Below, one piece after another: positions 28,614 to 37,775 of a DNA stretch of 64,000 nt. This DNA is from Zygosaccharomyces rouxii (lineage: Eukaryota > Ascomycota > Saccharomycetes > Saccharomycetales > Saccharomycetaceae): the NCBI RefSeq assembly GCF_000026365.1, contig NC_012991.1, forward strand, positions 868,001 through 932,000, written 5' to 3'. How positions within the stretch are numbered: position 1 is the first letter of the stretch; each line of letters opens with the position of its first letter. Made by a program: the position numbers and the translations under genes. The notes below the pieces were generated by a model. It saw nothing but the letters and a program-made list of their open reading frames with translations, searched no databases and was not told the origin of the DNA.

Positions 28614-29723
28614 ATGGGGTTGTTCAAAGTTGATGGCTGGGACCTAAAGACTGAAAATGTGGCTTACTACGATGCCAAATCTGCCAAGGGCCAAGAGAAG
28701 AAGAAAGAGCAGAAGGAAAAACGTAAAGAGCAGAAGAAACAGCAAAATGAATTGAAAAATTTGAAGCATCAGCCTGAACCTGCTCAAGAAGATGTTCCAC
28801 AGAAGAAGAGAAAGACTAAAGATTCTTCCAGTAGCTCTACTAGCAGTGTACCTGCTCCGAAAATTGAGAGAAAGTTGACTCCGTTGCAACAAAAAATGAT
28901 GGCTAAACTAACTGGATCCAGATTTAGGTGGATCAATGAACAATTGTACACTATAAGTTCAGAGGATGCGCTAAAAATGATCAAAGAGCAACCTCAGCTA
29001 TTTGACGAATACCATGATGGGTTCAAATCACAAGTGGAATCATGGCCTGAAAATCCTGTAGATGTATTTGTAGAAGAGATACGTCAAAGATCGAAAAGAC
29101 CTGTCAATGCTCCAGGTGGACTACCAGGTTTAAAAAATAAGCAGATTGTCATTGCCGATATGGGGTGTGGAGAAGCCCAATTGGCTCTTGATATTAACAA
29201 ATATTTTGCTCAAATTAATAAGAGGTCTAAGCCAAATCACCGAAAATCCCATGTGGTTCACAGTTTTGATCTAAAGAAGGCCAATGACCTAATTACCGTG
29301 GCAGATATAAAAAACGTACCGTTACCGGATAATTCATGTACGATTGTCGTTTTCTGTCTAGCTCTAATGGGGACTAACTTTCTAGATTTTATTAAAGAAG
29401 CCTATAGGCTCTTAGCACCAAGAGGTGAATTGTGGATTGCAGAGATTAAATCGAGATTTGCAGATGGGAAAGGTGAAGAATTCGTTGAAGCATTAAAACT
29501 GTTAGGATTTTTCCACAAGAAAACCGATAATGAAAATAAAATGTTTACCAGGTTTGAATTCTTTAAACCTCCACAGGAAATTATCGAGGAAAGAAGGGCT
29601 AAATTAGAAAGAAAGCATAAATTTATAGAGACAGAAAATGAAAGGGAAGCTTTAGAGGATAAGAGACTAAAGGAATCTGAAGGTAAATGGTTATTAAAAC
29701 CTTGTATCTATAAGAGAAGGTAA
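28614..29723 (+). CDS. RRP8: 25S rRNA adenine-N1 methyltransferase Rrp8
   Basis: 369 residues (S. cerevisiae 392). A basic, Lys/Gln/Glu-rich N-terminus (about 20-85) directs nucleolar/RNA association. LTPLQQKMMAKLTGSRFR introduces the fold. The SAM-binding motif I is IADMGCGEAQLA around 180-191, followed by FDLKKAN, VADIKNVPLPD and VVFCLALMGTN, the Rossmann-like methyltransferase motifs. Rrp8 methylates adenine 645 in helix 25.1 of 25S rRNA and acts in early pre-rRNA processing at A2. Orthologue of YDR083W. Promoter carries PAC/RRPE. Confidence 0.95.
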   Translation: MGLFKVDGWDLKTENVAYYDAKSAKGQEKKKEQKEKRKEQKKQQNELKNLKHQPEPAQEDVPQKKRKTKDSSSSSTSSVPAPKIERKLTPLQQKMMAKLTGSRFRWINEQLYTISSEDALKMIKEQPQLFDEYHDGFKSQVESWPENPVDVFVEEIRQRSKRPVNAPGGLPGLKNKQIVIADMGCGEAQLALDINKYFAQINKRSKPNHRKSHVVHSFDLKKANDLITVADIKNVPLPDNSCTIVVFCLALMGTNFLDFIKEAYRLLAPRGELWIAEIKSRFADGKGEEFVEALKLLGFFHKKTDNENKMFTRFEFFKPPQEIIEERRAKLERKHKFIETENEREALEDKRLKESEGKWLLKPCIYKRR

Positions 29724-29773
29724 TAATGTTTATATATTTGCATACATGTATATTTATATGATTTTTTTTACTA

Positions 29774-30373
29774 TCATGAGGAAGGACGGAAGAAATTTTG
29801 GATTGTCGCTAATCTGTATATGTTATCCAGCCCTGGGATTGATGGCATCTGGAACCAACTGCCACTACTATTTTCATCATGATCTGGATCCCATTTTTCG
29901 CAACAATGAAATCCATAAGTGTTCCATCCGGTTAAAACTACGCCTACTAGCACTAGTAGTAAGTAGAAAAGTTTAAACCTTATGATGCATAAAAATGCAA
30001 ATACACACCATACTAATGGTGTAACATACATGGACCACCAGAATAATTTGGAATCAATAGGATTTATTGGAGGGCCGGGTGCATATTGTTTATAAGACTC
30101 AAAGATAAACGCTCTAATTCCTTCTGATGACGGATCGTACCACCAACGCAATTGAACCAATCTACGTCCACTGATGTTTTTAGTCAAATAAAAATCTTGT
30201 GCCAGTAGTAATACAACGACAATGAATTGGGGTGTGAACCCTAGAAATAGCGAACCGAGTACATAGAATAATATGGGAGCCACTTTACCACTTAAATGTG
30301 CCGCAAGTAATAGTGGATGCGATGATTTTAAAATTGTATTGTAGAAATTTTTAATGTGATCTAAAATTGCCAT
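29774..30373 (-). CDS. TVP23: Golgi membrane protein Tvp23
   Basis: 199 residues, the same length as S. cerevisiae Tvp23. Four hydrophobic segments can be seen (about 22-38, 42-62, 115-132 and 134-152), with the conserved LVQLRWWYD block between the pairs and [18 protein letters not shown] near the C-terminus. DUF846 family. Integral membrane protein of late Golgi vesicles, thought to aid vesicular traffic with Yip4/Yip5. Orthologue of YDR084C; convergent with RRP8, 50 bp between stops. Confidence 0.95.
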   Translation of the reverse strand: MAILDHIKNFYNTILKSSHPLLLAAHLSGKVAPILFYVLGSLFLGFTPQFIVVVLLLAQDFYLTKNISGRRLVQLRWWYDPSSEGIRAFIFESYKQYAPGPPINPIDSKLFWWSMYVTPLVWCVFAFLCIIRFKLFYLLLVLVGVVLTGWNTYGFHCCEKWDPDHDENSSGSWFQMPSIPGLDNIYRLATIQNFFRPSS

Positions 30374-30650
30374 TGATGAAGTACCCCCTTGTCTATCTCA
30401 CAATCGTATATTACTAGAATTGGTGATGGTAAAGCTAAGATTTTTGTCAACTCGCGCTTGAAATAATGTTGTTTAGTGAGTTGAAAGTTGCCATACAGTT
30501 AGAATGCTTTTCGGTAGAACCAGTTGCAAATGAGATTTGAAAGCTAGAGAACCATTGGATACATTGTCAGCCTGTTTGTAGTAATGGCTCCTTGCGGGAG
30601 ATGGAATTGAACTAATTTATATCAATAAGGATTTAAAAAGTAAAAAAGAA

Positions 30651-30722
30651 TTCCGATACGGGGAGTCGAACCCCGGTCTCCACGGTGAAAGCGTGATGTG
30701 ATAGCCGTTACACTACATCGGA
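30651..30722 (-). tRNA. tE(UUC): tRNA-Glu (anticodon UUC)
   Basis: A 72-nt tRNA on the minus strand. The acceptor TCCGATG pairs with TATCGGA (one wobble), discriminator A, D arm with AGTGTAACGGCTA, anticodon loop CTTTCAC (TTC), and T arm with GGTTCGACTCC. T-rich sequence follows on the minus strand as terminator. No intron. Confidence 0.96.
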
Positions 30723-31017
30723 GTAGTAATTCTTGAAAATAGAAGGTTATAGATTGGGACCACACTTACTGTGTAGATTGCGTTCATATAAATTATTGGC
30801 GGGTTACTAATTAAATGTGAAGAACTATTGACAAAATATCCCATTATCTTATGTGATAAGTGAACTATATCCTTTATGAAATCTAGGATGGTTTTTTTAA
30901 AAAAAAACTATTATGTTCGCTTCTGAAAGCTTTTGGACGTAGCAATTTCTTCTTTTGATTCGATTTATTCGTGCTTGTTATTATTATTATGATTATTATC
31001 ATTATAAGTATGATTGT

Positions 31018-31053
31018 GATTATGATTATGATTATGATTATGATTATGATTAT
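31018..31053. repeat. Microsatellite (GATTAT)6
   Basis: Six perfect GATTAT units, flanked by degenerate ATT/TTA units from 30977 and TTG units up to about 31066. The whole tract lies directly 3' of AFR1. Confidence 0.9.
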
Positions 31054-31073
31054 TGTTGTTGTTGTTGAAGGTA

Positions 31074-33257
31074 TTAAACAAAAAAATGTGTAAATTTGGC
31101 ACTATCGATATGAACCGCCATTTCGTCTCGTTTATATTCATTTAATTCCCTTTTAATGGAGTTCACAAATCCACTATTTTCTAACTGCATCATCCGGCGA
31201 CGTTCTTTAATGAAAAGTTTATCACTTCTAAAATATTCGACGGGCGACCAGGTATCCTTGACGTATACATCTTGTGCAAACCTTAGACTTTTTTCACGAG
31301 CACCTCCGTTGGTAGTCAAAGGTGGCGCACTATCAAAATGTACATTGTCCCAATTTTTTTGCAATCTTTTAATTATCCTGGTGTTACTGTCATCATGACC
31401 GTAAAACGACTGAACTAAACTTTTATTTGGCAAATTTGGTCTTCTGGGTGATCTTCGTGGTGGTAAAGTGGTATGTGGTAAATCGGTACTCGGTGGAATT
31501 TCTTGATTTTTTAAAGCCTTATTTTGTTCAATTGCATTTGACGGTCCTTCGATATAGTTACCTAATTTCGAAAATTCTTGGATTAATTCATAGTCGACAT
31601 TAGATTCGTCATCATCAGTTTGTCGTGTGACTAAAGAGTTCGAATTCGAACTGAAAGATTCACCTTCCTTTTCATCTGTAGGAGATTTTTTAGGTGACGC
31701 AAGCGTCTGAAGTTTTAATTGCAGGTCCCGCTGCCTATTCCATGTCGAAGGATGGTTTGAATCTGCCTTCAGTAGAAGACTATCAAATACTAAATCTGTA
31801 TCCATAAGAACGTCTTCCTCCGCTTCCAATGATGGTGTTAAAGATGATTGACGACATTTATCAGTGGTATCGTTAAAACTCGTTTCGGTATCGTTACGAC
31901 TATTGCGAGTGTCTTGCTTTTGTTTTTGCTGTTGTCTTGGATTTGAACGTGTCTTTTGTACGCTTGAACTTTTTATACTTGGTAGTGGACTGCCTTCATC
32001 CGTAACACTAACGTTACGGTGTCTTGCCTTATGCAATGGTGCGATAACCGGTGAACCCGAACTACTCGAACTTGGCGTTTGGTTACGTTTACGTTTTCTT
32101 AACGCATTAGGGGTCGAATTGTGGAGAATTCTACGAAAGAATTTACCAACTTTTGATTTTCTAGAAACTTTATCGTCATTGCTTGCCAAGGGTGACAGTT
32201 GCTGCACTGTTTGTCTAGTAACATGCTCCTTGACACTTGGTTCCCGTACTTCCCGCTTCTTTAACGGTTCTGGCACTGGTTCCGGCTTCGGTTCTGGTGC
32301 TTGCACTGGAACTTCATCCTGGTAGATGCTGAGTTCATCATCCAATTGGTCATCTGCAATTTGTTCTGGTTCCAATCCAACTTGAAGTGAAAGTCTCGGT
32401 TCCAATTGAGGTGATTCCTGTTCTTCCTCAATTAAAGAGCCTCTTGCAGACTGAAAATCTTCATCGTTTGAGCTACCTAAACTCTTTGGAGGGGAATCGC
32501 CTGGTTCAACTGTTGGCAAAAATGGTTTAAACGATGGTGCCACTTCTCTATCAGGTGTGCTGACAGTTGTTGGTCTACTTTGAACACTACCAGAGCTAGT
32601 ACGAACACCATTACGAATACTTCGACTACTACCATTACTACTCAAAGTAGTTTCGGTTGAATTCGAATTCGCAAACGGATATATACCAGGGTGTGATCCC
32701 AATAGGTTATTTTTCCACGGCGTATTTGTACGTTGAGGTGACAGTGATGTTAACGACTGTGATCTCGGCATACCGTCCATAGTAAAATTACGACCAGCCC
32801 TAAACCCGTTTAAAGTTTGAGCCCTCGACGGTGGTGGTAGTTGGATTGGTGCTTGCTGATGCACAGCTGGCGTTGCCAGCTGTATGGCACTCGAAGATTT
32901 CGTCATACGCTTATTCCTAGGTGTGAAATTTTCACCATTAGGGAATTGAAATGAGCTCTTCATCTGCTTCCTCTGCAATTGGTATGGCGTCAACGGTCTT
33001 GGAGGAGGGGGTTGATGCCTCCTTGCAGTTCTTGTTGTGGTCGTCGATCTAATAGAAGCTGCTGATGAAGACGAGGTCGCCTCTGTGGGGGAAGAAGCCG
33101 GAATTGACCATACATCGAACGACGAGAAACTGTTCTTCAATCCACTACCAGCCTTCCGTCTCCTACTATTGACATTATGTGGTATTGAAGCGTCAAACAG
33201 ATCTGACGTTGAGCTCGACCTCGGTATGCTTCCATGCATGTACATTCCTGTAGCCAT
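31074..33257 (-). CDS. AFR1: Afr1-like pheromone response/septin adaptor (AFR1/YER158C ancestor)
   Basis: 727 residues, mostly low complexity (Ser, Thr, Pro, Arg). The family-specific part is the C-terminus: KSLRFAQDVYVKDTW followed by SPVEYFRSDK (about 660-685), which resembles an RVxF-type Glc7 phosphatase-docking region, and then SIKRELNEYKRDEMAVHIDS and FTHFFV at the end. A basic segment SKVGKFFRRIL lies near 375. In S. cerevisiae Afr1 binds septin Cdc12 and Glc7 at the mating projection and regulates pheromone receptor signalling; YER158C is its duplicate. Here one gene sits between chromosome IV- and V-type neighbours, consistent with the unduplicated parent. Function of this protein is inferred. 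Confidence 0.85.
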   Translation of the reverse strand: MATGMYMHGSIPRSSSTSDLFDASIPHNVNSRRRKAGSGLKNSFSSFDVWSIPASSPTEATSSSSAASIRSTTTTRTARRHQPPPPRPLTPYQLQRKQMKSSFQFPNGENFTPRNKRMTKSSSAIQLATPAVHQQAPIQLPPPSRAQTLNGFRAGRNFTMDGMPRSQSLTSLSPQRTNTPWKNNLLGSHPGIYPFANSNSTETTLSSNGSSRSIRNGVRTSSGSVQSRPTTVSTPDREVAPSFKPFLPTVEPGDSPPKSLGSSNDEDFQSARGSLIEEEQESPQLEPRLSLQVGLEPEQIADDQLDDELSIYQDEVPVQAPEPKPEPVPEPLKKREVREPSVKEHVTRQTVQQLSPLASNDDKVSRKSKVGKFFRRILHNSTPNALRKRKRNQTPSSSSSGSPVIAPLHKARHRNVSVTDEGSPLPSIKSSSVQKTRSNPRQQQKQKQDTRNSRNDTETSFNDTTDKCRQSSLTPSLEAEEDVLMDTDLVFDSLLLKADSNHPSTWNRQRDLQLKLQTLASPKKSPTDEKEGESFSSNSNSLVTRQTDDDESNVDYELIQEFSKLGNYIEGPSNAIEQNKALKNQEIPPSTDLPHTTLPPRRSPRRPNLPNKSLVQSFYGHDDSNTRIIKRLQKNWDNVHFDSAPPLTTNGGAREKSLRFAQDVYVKDTWSPVEYFRSDKLFIKERRRMMQLENSGFVNSIKRELNEYKRDEMAVHIDSAKFTHFFV

Positions 33258-33474
33258 ATCAATGAAATACTCAATTCACTTGGCAGTGTACCAAAGGCAC
33301 GACTGAATGGATAAATGATGAAGTGGACAAAGTGGAAGAAGTGAAAAGGTAAAAATGCGAAAGCAGTTCACTTTAACGACAATGTTGAAAAGAAGTAGAA
33401 AAAAAAGTTTTAGGTAGAAGATTGTTTATTGCCAAGCTAGAACTTTCCTCCTCTTTACTGACAACTCAACGTAG

Positions 33475-33531
<57 letters not shown>

Positions 33532-34082
33532 AATATTACTGTATTATTACTATTACTGAATCTCTACAGGGCTGTAATCTCTTACCCCAGCACATTCCTA
33601 AAAATACCATATCGTTGTCAATGGTATAAACATACTCATAAGGGGAAGGATGCGTATCCATTCCGTAGCACCAGCTGCGTTGAAACATCTACGACTATGT
33701 GCAACACAATCGTTAGGTGGTTTTCACCTAATTAGGATCAGAGTTTCACCGCGTCGCGAGTATAAACTCAACATGGAAATTTAGCAAACCTTCAGAGTAC
33801 GGAACTACTCTGATTTCTTGCCAGCTAATCATTCCGCAATGGTAACGTGGTTTCACCTACCGGTAAGGCATGCTTTCGGAGGAATCCATGGACCCATTAC
33901 TTTGAGCCTGTCTCAGACGCACTCACTTGAGATGGATAAATCGTCCATGAGTAGCTCATTGATTTTTTTGTCATCTGATGTGAACGCCGATGTGAAAAGA
34001 AAAAGTCTTCGAGGCTGTTTGCCCCAAACCATTTAGCAGTACCAAATCTAGGAAATAGTTAGTTCTTCTAACTATAGCGCAC
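33258..34082. other. Long intergenic region between AFR1 and BUR6
   Basis: 825 bp containing the AFR1 promoter and a (TTA)17 microsatellite at 33478-33528. On the plus strand the frame from 33650 to 34036 is open apart from one TAG at 33782-33784. It gives a 44-codon ATG ORF followed by a second ORF with an ATG at 33839. No recognisable protein results. I cannot assign a gene here. Confidence 0.5.
33478..33528. repeat. Microsatellite (TTA)17
   Basis: Seventeen uninterrupted TTA units, in the AFR1 upstream region about 220 bp before its start codon. Likely length-variable between strains. Confidence 0.95.
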
Positions 34083-34532
34083 TCACTCGTTCATTGAGGA
34101 ATCTTGGTCTTGATCATCACCTTCAGCTTCGAATTTTTCTCCACATACATTTTCTCTTAAGAAATCGAATTTTTCATCTGTCAAGATGGTTTCCTTCATT
34201 ACTTCACCGCTAATTCTCTTACAGCCTAATCTTCTTGCCGTGTCGCTACTACGCTTGACCAGGAGTGCGATGAAAAATTCTAGGGATCTGCCAGCGATTA
34301 CAGGCGTTGCTTGTGAAACTTTGCCGATATCCTCGTCAGTTTGCATTATTTTCTTTACTTTGGCTGGCGGGAAGTGAGTTTTAATCTTATCAAACACGTC
34401 TTGTAATTCCATAACGGCCTTCTCATCAGGTACTTTGGTCGTTGTAGTAGTAGTAGTAGTCATCTCAGCTTCGGTGGCAGGTGCGACTGCATCCGCTAAT
34501 TGGTTTTGGTCTTCCATGACGTTTTCATCCAT
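34083..34532 (-). CDS. BUR6: NC2 alpha transcription regulator Bur6
   Basis: 149 residues from the first ATG (the longer frame begins with TTG). Histone-fold domain at about 45-130: FDKIKTHFPPAKVKKIMQTDEDIGKVSQ and the region with RSLEFFIALLVKRSS are typical of NC2 alpha/DRAP1. A Thr tract (eight residues, a GTA-type trinucleotide repeat) precedes it, and the C-terminus is acidic. Bur6 pairs with Ncb2 to form NC2, which binds TBP on promoters and can repress or activate transcription. Orthologue of YER159C. Confidence 0.95.
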   Translation of the reverse strand: MDENVMEDQNQLADAVAPATEAEMTTTTTTTTKVPDEKAVMELQDVFDKIKTHFPPAKVKKIMQTDEDIGKVSQATPVIAGRSLEFFIALLVKRSSDTARRLGCKRISGEVMKETILTDEKFDFLRENVCGEKFEAEGDDQDQDSSMNE

Positions 34533-34773
34533 TATTATTCGCTTCTCTCGGTTTCGTGACTGGTAGTTGTTAGAGTTCTTTATGTTCAAGATTTTTCAAA
34601 CTGACGTACTTATATATATATGTACATATGTGGGTACAGAAAAGGCTGAGAAGGAAGGAAAAGATGGAGATTCGATTCAACTAATGCATCTTATGCTAAA
34701 ACACTTAAATTTACATTTACACTTATACCGTACACGTATTTATGTCTGTAGTTCAATTTGATTCCGACCCCAT

Positions 34774-35001
34774 CTACACGATTAGGTATCTAATTGGAAT
34801 GTGGATTAGTTTGATGGCATAACCAATCACACCGACTGAAACAAAGCCAATACCAACAGCTCTCACAATTTTGACGTATTCCTTCGTGTCAGGCTTTTTA
34901 CACTTGTTAAGGAATTGTGATCCTTCTTTGACGAACTCTAGTGGAGCTTCTGCCAATTTGTCAATTTGGTTGTTTTCAGATTTCTCAACAGGTTTGGCCA
35001 T
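34774..35001 (-). CDS. SSS1: Sec61 translocon gamma subunit Sss1
   Basis: 75 residues. The SecE/Sec61-gamma pattern is complete: an amphipathic segment with PLEFVKEGSQFLNKCKKPD, then EYVKIVRAVGIGFVSVG, and one C-terminal membrane span ending in HIPIRYLIV. Tail-anchored in the ER membrane, Sss1 clamps Sec61 (and Ssh1) in the protein-conducting channel. Orthologue of YDR086C, which in S. cerevisiae is also next to RRP1. Confidence 0.96.
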   Translation of the reverse strand: MAKPVEKSENNQIDKLAEAPLEFVKEGSQFLNKCKKPDTKEYVKIVRAVGIGFVSVGVIGYAIKLIHIPIRYLIV

Positions 35002-35235
35002 GTTTGTAAAGGTAGCGATAACGAGATCTGACAGCAGAGGTGATTGATTCGCTTGTTGTTTGTAGTGCTATAACTTCTTGTACGTGTTCAATTATTTCAT
35101 CTTTGAATCGGTAAGTTGCATTAACTGCGCGAAGGACGGGTAACCCGAAATGATCCACACCTATTCGCAATAATACAATCGCTTCAGCGGCTAACAAAAA
35201 TGCGATTCCCTTGCTAAAATTACATAATTTCTATC

Positions 35236-36048
35236 CTAAAATCCATGCCACTCTTCAGCTTCTTCCTCATCGTCGTCTTCTTCTTCTCCGTCTTTGTCTG
35301 CTTTCTTGGGCAATCCAACGTCAATCCCCCATTGGCCCCATCTCTCATCTCTCAGAAAATCTCTCTTAATCTTGTTTCTTAGCACCTTACTGTTATCTAC
35401 ATTGGACAACAATTCTTTGAAAATTGCTAAAAATGATTTCAAAGGCGTTTCACTGAGCAATTCAACAAACTGTGATTGTTGTTCACCTTCAAAAAGCCTT
35501 TGCCATTCATCTAAAAGAATATCCATAATGTGTATTGGGATACCATTGGACACTTTGGGTGATCCGCTTAATGGTATGCGTTTCATCACTTTTTCCAAAT
35601 AAGTGTCGACTAATTTGGAGGACCAATCTCTTGATTGTAAGTATTTTAGTTGGTTGTACAGAACTCTTCTCATAAGTAATAAGTACTTATCCAAACGGTA
35701 CCTGTCAATTTGAAGCCACTCCATTACCATGATTTTCCAAAATGCGCGGCTGAACTTGATGAATGCTTGATCGTTTAATGTCAGCTCATCGTCATCCTTA
35801 TTCTTGTTCTTGTCTTGCAGGTAGAGCATATGCAATTCCGCCAGCTCGTTAGCTAGTCTCTGTTGTGGTCTTGGACGATCGCTGAACCACATGGCAAAAT
35901 AAAGACCTTTCCACAACTTGTTGTACTGCATCTGCTTCGACTGCTTTGCCGGCTTGGATGTTAAGTACTTTTGAAGTTTCTCTAAAGCATTATCCCTGAT
36001 GGGCTTGCTATTGGAACCCAACTGCTTCACAAATGCTGAGGTATCCAT
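35236..36048 (-). CDS. RRP1: Ribosome biogenesis factor Rrp1
   Basis: 270 residues (S. cerevisiae 278); the ATG is two codons inside a longer TTG frame. NOP52 family: [20 protein letters not shown] at the start, [15 protein letters not shown] near 50, and [15 protein letters not shown] near 120 are diagnostic. The C-terminus is an acidic tail. Rrp1 is a nucleolar protein required for 27S pre-rRNA processing and 60S subunit assembly. Orthologue of YDR087C. The upstream region has PAC and RRPE elements. Confidence 0.95.
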   Translation of the reverse strand: MDTSAFVKQLGSNSKPIRDNALEKLQKYLTSKPAKQSKQMQYNKLWKGLYFAMWFSDRPRPQQRLANELAELHMLYLQDKNKNKDDDELTLNDQAFIKFSRAFWKIMVMEWLQIDRYRLDKYLLLMRRVLYNQLKYLQSRDWSSKLVDTYLEKVMKRIPLSGSPKVSNGIPIHIMDILLDEWQRLFEGEQQSQFVELLSETPLKSFLAIFKELLSNVDNSKVLRNKIKRDFLRDERWGQWGIDVGLPKKADKDGEEEDDDEEEAEEWHGF

Positions 36049-36129
36049 TTCCAATGGTAATTATTTCCTCTTAGACTGTTTCTTACTATTCTTCACAAGC
36101 TCATCTCAGGCTCATCTAATCTCATCTTC

Positions 36130-36199
36130 AAATTTTTCAAATTTTTTTTATTCCATCTCATCGCATAGTGAAAGGAAAAAAAAAAAAAAAAAAAAAAAA
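36130..36199 (-). promoter_or_regulatory. RRPE/PAC promoter and poly(A) tract of RRP1
   Basis: On the minus strand (the direction of RRP1): GCGATGAGATG at 36164-36154 is a PAC element, and two RRPE-like AAATTTTTC/AAATTTTT copies lie at 36130-36149. A 24-bp run of A (plus strand, 36176-36199) is adjacent and is a likely nucleosome-excluding poly(dA:dT) tract. This matches the co-regulated ribosome biogenesis promoter architecture. Confidence 0.8.
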
Positions 36200-36228
36200 T
36201 AAAATCCGTTGACTGTGATGGATACCGT

Positions 36229-37188
36229 TCAGCCGTACAGGTCCTCCAGATCTTTCCTGCTTCTAGCAGTTCCCTTTGTCCTTTGAGCCTGTCCCTCATC
36301 CTTGGCTCGATCCCTCTTAATGGGTTCTCCGTCTTGCCTTTTCAGCATTTCATATTGGGTGGGATTCGCCACTAAAACATGTTTGGCCTTTGCATCGTTC
36401 TCTTCATCGTCTCTAACTCCCATACGCCTTGCATGGGTTCTGCTGAATTTGTTTAAATTTTGTAGTTCTTGCGCTTCACCAGTGAGATGCCTGTGAAACA
36501 TATGGGAATCGTTATCGATAAATCCCAATTCTTCACTTTTGTAAACTCTTGATTTGGGATCGTATCTTAATTCTGAAGAATTTAGATCATTTAAATAAGC
36601 GGCTTTATCCTCTCTAAGTCTTACTGAAGCTTTCAATTGTGTATTTTGAGAATCATCTTGCTTTAGTGCCCCGACATGGTCTTTATAGAGACCTAACTTC
36701 ATTAATTCAATCTCTTCATCCGTATCCCAATCTTGGTCTTGCAATTCATTAGATTTGCGATGTGAAGGGGTTTTCCAGTTCTTTAGTACTTCGTCGTATT
36801 CCTTACCGGTATATCCAAACCACCTATCTTGTTTAGCATCCCAATCCACCGCCTGAAAAGCTTTGCGTTTAACTACAAGGTCCTTATCATCAGTTTTCAG
36901 GATTTTCTTGGGCCTTTCTAAGCAGTCCCTTTTCAGATGATCACTCGATCCACAGTTCAAGCACCTCGGTCTGACATCATCCTTGTTTATTCGTACAGTT
37001 TCAAATTCATCTTGGATGCCAGGACCCAACTTAGGCTCTGAATTGTTGTCAATGTCTAGTGTACCTTTCTTAACTTGTCTGTGATGAACCAGATAATCAT
37101 CTTCTTTACCAGCGGCTTCTTTATAGTACCACGGCTGGTTTTTAATGTATCGTGGTATGTGAATATTTTCCTTTGGTTTCTCACTCAT
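36229..37188 (-). CDS. SLU7: Second-step splicing factor Slu7
   Basis: 319 residues (S. cerevisiae 382). The N-terminal IHIPRYIKNQPWYYK is the Slu7/Prp18 family hallmark, and the CCHC zinc knuckle CLNCGSSDHLKRDC is at about 79-92. Downstream are KQDRWFGYTGKEYDEVLKNW and the DWDTDEEIELMKLGLYKD block. Slu7 acts with Prp18 in 3' splice-site selection in the second catalytic step. Orthologue of YDR088C. It has a clear ATG. The C-terminus is shorter than in S. cerevisiae, in the variable basic region. Confidence 0.94.
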   Translation of the reverse strand: MSEKPKENIHIPRYIKNQPWYYKEAAGKEDDYLVHHRQVKKGTLDIDNNSEPKLGPGIQDEFETVRINKDDVRPRCLNCGSSDHLKRDCLERPKKILKTDDKDLVVKRKAFQAVDWDAKQDRWFGYTGKEYDEVLKNWKTPSHRKSNELQDQDWDTDEEIELMKLGLYKDHVGALKQDDSQNTQLKASVRLREDKAAYLNDLNSSELRYDPKSRVYKSEELGFIDNDSHMFHRHLTGEAQELQNLNKFSRTHARRMGVRDDEENDAKAKHVLVANPTQYEMLKRQDGEPIKRDRAKDEGQAQRTKGTARSRKDLEDLYG

Positions 37189-37339
37189 TGTTGCTAGACA
37201 GAATTTCTACTGTATCACAGTGGTCCTATCAACTGATCAGTACGATGAATCGTCAGTATCCTTTATATATCTTAACTGTACTTTGTAAAGTGCATTGAGA
37301 TGAGTTGAGTTGTTCGACGGAAAAACAAAAAAATAAATT

Positions 37340-37412
37340 CTTCCCCGCCAGGACTCGAACCTGGAATCTTCCGGTTCGTAGCCGGACGCCGTGACCATTG
37401 GGCCACGAGGAA
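37340..37412 (-). tRNA. tR(ACG): tRNA-Arg (anticodon ACG)
   Basis: A 73-nt tRNA on the minus strand. The acceptor TTCCTCG pairs with CGGGGAA (one G-T pair), discriminator G, D arm GGCCCAATGG, anticodon loop CTACGAA (ACG), T arm GGTTCGAGTCC. T-rich sequence downstream on the minus strand is a terminator. No intron. Confidence 0.96.
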
Positions 37413-37775
37413 CAAGAATTGTTGAATAGTCTTCTTTAAGTTTTGCTTTTGCTGGATTCATTTTGTAAAGAATAAACATTGGTTATTTCATCTTCTGAAT
37501 TATATACATGTTTTGAATCAAATAGGTGTTTACAAGGCAGTTAACATACAGTAGTTCTAAAAAAAATTTCCCGAGGCTTGCATCTATACTCTGCCACTCT
37601 TATTTTTAAATGTTGTTTATTGAAAACAATACGTTAAAATCTCTTTAGGACCATGGAACAAACTTCAGCACCTCCAATAAATTTATTAAATAATTACACG
37701 TATAAATTATAAAATAGAAACAAAAAAAACAAACAATAACTATTAAAAACTCTGGGTATTATTAATGCTTCAACT
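37413..37775. other. Intergenic region between tRNA-Arg and SPT2
   Basis: 363 bp of AT-rich sequence. I see no gene or recognisable element beyond the SPT2 3' flank. Confidence 0.5.

Larger units (their letters stand above)
30374..31073. other. TVP23-AFR1 intergenic region with tRNA and microsatellite
   Basis: Apart from tRNA-Glu at 30651-30722, this region holds no gene. A microsatellite fills 30977-31068, right next to the AFR1 stop codon. Confidence 0.6.

Noticed and set aside
34985..35197. 70-codon minus-strand frame overlapping the start of SSS1
   Set aside because: Starts at TTG, overlaps the conserved SSS1 N-terminus in another frame and shows no family. SSS1 itself is unambiguous.
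37237..37479. 80-codon minus-strand frame spanning tRNA-Arg
   Set aside because: It is read through the tRNA gene; the tRNA explains the sequence.
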